Assembly (NCBI GenBank): GCA_031216445.1
Contig: CM062208.1
Location: forward strand, 9,860,001 to 9,924,000
Direction of reading: 5' to 3'
DNA: 64,000 nucleotides
Source of the DNA: Lateolabrax maculatus
Lineage: Eukaryota; Chordata; Actinopteri; Acropomatiformes; Lateolabracidae
The stretch's first letter is position 1. Every line of letters starts with the position of its first letter. Made by a program: the position numbers and the translations under genes. Below are positions 60,322-64,000 of the stretch, piece by piece. The notes below the pieces were generated by a model that was not told the origin of the DNA, made no database searches, and saw only the letters and a list, made by a program, of their open reading frames with translations.

Positions 60322-62745
60322 AGGCTGATGGGTCTTCCCCCCCGCTCTCCCTCCTTTTCCTGTGGATGACAAGGTTGCAACAGCGACAGCTGGACCATGC
60401 GCTACAGCCGATGTCCTTTGACCTCTTTGCTGCATTCAAGGGTCACAGGGATGGCCATCACCATGGCAACACTTGACCCTTGCCCCAAATCTTCCCACCG
60501 CTTTACTTGGCCCCAAAACATTCAGGCGCCATCGCTGCTGCTGTACTAGATTACTTAAAAAAAAAAAAAAACAACTTAAACGGACTCGTAACTCTAACTA
60601 TAGATAGGTACTATTTATCTCTGTGCGTAGGCCTGCAAATTTATCATGCAGTATATTGTTATGTTAATTATTATTATTATTGTTATTATTTCCATTTATT
60701 CACTTTAAGCTGGTTTTGTTTTGGCTTCAGCCAATAGTTGCCAGATACTCTCACCTGAAAACCTGTGAACCAAACCTGGAGAGCAAAGTGTGCACACACA
60801 TACACGCAAAAAAACCTTTCATGCATACAGATTACATATATTTATTTATTTATCATGTATGTATGCATTGAATTAAGTATGTGTGTGTGTGTGAATTTGT
60901 ATACAGATTGTACTGCAAAAAAGAGGTGGCATTTATGAACATATTTAAAAATAAAAGTTAACATTTGCTTAAAAAAATCCTACCTCAGCAAAAACCAGGT
61001 TGGTACCAATTCACACAGTAGAAATATATATAAAATATTTATTTTCAGAGGTGAATGTTTTTTTTTAAATCACCAATCCAAAGCCTTACTCTAGCCATCA
61101 GCCCTCGTCTGATGGACCTTTTTAGTTTGGACCTATCAACACGCAGTATATCAAAGATTTAACAGATCATCTTATAGACTGAATGTTCATCAGAGCCGAA
61201 TGAGAGAGAACCTCTCTGAGATTAAGTTCCTTCTCTCCCCACATTACATTTATGACAAGATTATGTATTAAAGATCCAGAGTAATATATTTATTGATATG
61301 CCTGAGATGGAAAGAATACCCAGAGGACTTTAGAGGAATACTTGACATTGCAGGTGTCACACATCCTAACACTGCAGCACGTACCAGGTCCAACTGGACC
61401 TGACCACCAGATCCGTGGCCTGTCTGAGCCCATGTCTCAGCACCTTTATACACTTAACCTACTCACCCACTGTTCACCTGTGATATCCTGCACACCCACA
61501 CAGCCTGCAGGAAGTTATGACCTGGCTGGACAAGTGACGGGGACATGAATGTTTGAAGTTATTTATACAGAGTAACTGGACAGCACAGAATCTTACATTT
61601 TCTCACCTGATGCCTCATTGCGTAGCTCTGTCACACCACATAGTTGGCTACAAGGTGCAGGCAGCGCTGAGCAATGTGGCGAATGCATGATGCAGTCCGA
61701 GCGGCCGTTCAGTGAGCCGCTCGATAGCTTGAATCCACGGCCTCCGCTGCCACTTTGAGCCAAGGGAGAGCCAGGCGAGACACGCCGGAGCTAATGCATG
61801 GTCTTGCACTTACAAACTTTCTAGATTGTAACACAAGACACGTTGAATGTAGTACATGCTGTGTTCCGAGCTTGGGAACACACGACCCAATAAACACCGC
61901 AACAAATATGAAACATGCAGAGGTACTGAATGGAAACTACAATACAGATAAAAGCAGAATAAAAGAAACAAACCAGGGGAAGTATCTCTTTATTAATCTG
62001 AATTCACTGGTACTTAACCTTTGCCTATATACTGTAAATAGTGCGATGTTACAGAGAATTACATTTAAGCAAACGCTGAGAAACTTTGACAGATGTTAAG
62101 TTAAATAACTTATGTTGTTTGTACTGTACATAGTATGTGTTTGAGTGAACTTTCTGATAAAACAAAAGCACTAATTAAGTTATATGCTAACCAGTATGGT
62201 TTGGCTTTGATTTTTTAAAAACTGTCATGGGATAGTGAAACGGATGCCACTATGAGGACATTTTCTAATGCTGTAATTCTGAAAAAAGATTTTAAGAATC
62301 ATTAATACTTGACATAATTAATTCTTGTTACTTAGGTACAACACAAATGGCATATATGCAATATTTACACTTTTGAAAATTAGTTTACAAAGATGTACCA
62401 AATGTATAAATACTGTTAATAATGTTTGTTAAACCTTAAAATCAGATTTTTGCTGTTTTTTTCTCCAAATTTGAAATGAAAACTTTTGTCTCTTTGTTTT
62501 TGCTAATCGAGCCTCTTGGTGTTTTGAGCAGTGTTTTGCATTTGGATAATGTTTCAAGTTTTTATTCAGCATCTAAAGGTGATGATATGGGCCCTGGTTT
62601 ATTTTGCTGTGTCTTTCATTGTATATATTTCATATCTTGCATATTGTGATGCTACTAAGAGATGATAATTTAAACTTAGTTTATTGCTTTAGATTGTATT
62701 GATTCTTTATAGACACATGCAATAAATGATGTTATTTAAGAAAGC
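60322..62745 (+). other. irs2: irs2 3' UTR
   Basis: The 3' UTR is about 2.4 kb and ends at AATAAA (62721-62726). It contains a triple overlapping AU-rich element ATTTATTTATTTA (60840-60852) and three Pumilio-type TGTANATA motifs (62033-62040, 62125-62132 and 62620-62627). A miR-7 seed match, GTCTTCC (60332-60338), lies only eleven bases after the stop. These features suit a short-lived, tightly regulated message. AATAAA-like sequences near 60947 could give a shorter form. Confidence 0.75.
62721..62726 (+). terminator. irs2: irs2 polyadenylation signal
   Basis: A canonical AATAAA in ATGCAATAAATGATG, followed at 20-50 bases by TCTGTCTCTGTT, a GT/T-rich downstream element. Confidence 0.7.
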
Positions 62746-64000
62746 CATTCGCCTCTGTCTCTGTTCTCCTGTCACTCCGCCCCATCACATCACAAACAAG
62801 CACTATAGCTTTTTATCTTTCATTTGAATAGGCACTCGCCAGAGCAGATGTTTCAATTCAGTTTCCTGCCTCTTCGATTAAGAAAACCCTCATTAGAAAA
62901 GGGGAGAGAAAAGAGAGGACATCTTAATTCCTTTCAATTTCCCATGTCCCTTCTTGTTCTCTGAGTGTTCTTAAAGGCCTGCTCCCTATTGAGAAAGAGT
63001 GCATCAAGAATTGGGAGTAGGCCTAACCTAGTGTAGCATTGTTATTGTTTTTCTGCGCTCAGCTCCCAGTCCCCACCCCCAGCAATAGTAATTAGACCAG
63101 CATGTTGAAACATCCCCTGGAACTGGGAGGGAATAAATAACGCTGTGATAGGATTATGATTTTGCACCCTTAGCCATATGCTGTCAGATTATTCATTCTC
63201 ACAGCCTTGCTAATTAAAATGGTAATTAATGCTGGGAAATAGGTCTAATTGTCTACTATGGCTAGTGGTATATGTTTGGATGGGAGGAGGGGTTGGCGTT
63301 TAGGTTTGTGTGTATGTGCTGGGTGAGGGACACGATATGTTTGTACTGAAATCAAGTTTGAGTTTGTTGTCACATACACTAAAAACGTACCATGTACATT
63401 CAAATTCAATGAAGTGTATGCGCCGTGGCTCTCTCAGCCCTCAAAACTATGCATACATGTTAAGTATGTGAGCAGTAAAGAACAGCTGGAAAGAAGGGCA
63501 GGATATAGAGAAAAATGCAGGTCGACTGACAGACTGGTGGCCTGAAGGTAAATCTCTTCCATGACAGGTGTGACATGTTCTCTTCATTGATCCTTTTGTC
63601 CCTCATGCTCGACTTGCTTCTAAAGTTTAATTAAAGACTTTAATTTATCTCATTAAATTGTAAAGAAAGGATGGAGAATAAGCTGCAGGCCATTAGGCCT
63701 TCTGTCTATCTCCTTTATTCTTTACTACTCACTGTTGAAGGACTGATCGGGAGAAGAGGAAAATTGTAATATTTACATTACTGTATGTTGAAAGAATCAA
63801 ACACAGAAGATGGCACTTGAGCATAGACTCTACGTAGAAACTGGCTCATGAATTCAAGATAAAACCATGCAAATCACTATTACAGCGAGATAATGCAAAC
63901 TCAGTCTACTAGCTTGTCTGTTAATATCATTACATGTCAGCTGATGTGTGAATGTGTGTGTGAGTGCTTACGTGTGCACGTGACGAAGTGTGTGCGTGGG
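62746..64000. other. Intergenic DNA downstream of irs2
   Basis: No coding block or RNA gene was recognised. An AT-rich stretch at 63140-63250 with GCTAATTAAAATGGTAATTA contains two TAATT-type homeodomain core motifs and looks like a possible conserved enhancer. The window ends in GT-rich sequence. Confidence 0.6.

Noticed and set aside
1..64000. CRISPR array, operon or other prokaryote-type system
   Set aside because: No regularly spaced direct repeats of the right size were seen. The gene structure is clearly vertebrate.

Overview
The window is vertebrate nuclear DNA, most likely from a spiny-rayed (acanthomorph) teleost fish. It has split genes with GT-AG introns, many CA/GT microsatellites, and several interspersed repeats of a kind I recognise from fish genomes. 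There are no bacterial-style operons, CRISPR arrays or rRNA genes. I do not name a species.

Two protein-coding genes are present, both on the + strand. The first is a type IV collagen alpha-1 chain gene (col4a1). Fifty-one coding exons can be placed between 10402 and 28852. They correspond to exons 2-52 of the 52-exon vertebrate gene. Exon 1, with the signal peptide, is not visible and probably lies upstream of the window, so positions 1-10401 are read as intron 1. The 3' UTR runs to a poly(A) signal at 30466 and carries a perfect 8-mer miR-29 seed match.

The second gene is insulin receptor substrate 2 (irs2). Its large first coding exon is 49631-53003. A 7.3 kb intron follows, and then a second exon contributes only the last two bases of the final Glu codon plus the stop codon (60317-60321). 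A 3' UTR of about 2.4 kb ends at the poly(A) signal at 62721. Upstream lie a TATA-like box, upstream ORFs, a FoxO-type motif next to an E-box, and several TGACGCA elements.

Layout: 1-10401, intron 1 with repeats, including a small inverted-repeat transposon nested inside an older repeat; 10402-30490, col4a1; 30491-48000, a gene-free spacer with a LINE fragment, other repeats and microsatellites; 48000-62745, irs2; 62746-64000, spacer. The col4a1-irs2 order and tandem orientation match the COL4A1-IRS2 arrangement of other vertebrates. Collagen IV pairs and IRS genes are linked in several vertebrate paralogous regions. The two proteins act in separate processes (basement-membrane scaffold; insulin/IGF signalling), so the linkage is ancestral rather than an operon-like functional unit.

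I see no wholly new biological system. The most unusual items are a perfect 37-bp inverted repeat with a 3-nt loop in the irs2 intron, the two-base-plus-stop terminal coding exon of irs2, the nested transposon in col4a1 intron 1, and an extra cysteine in a collagen interruption.
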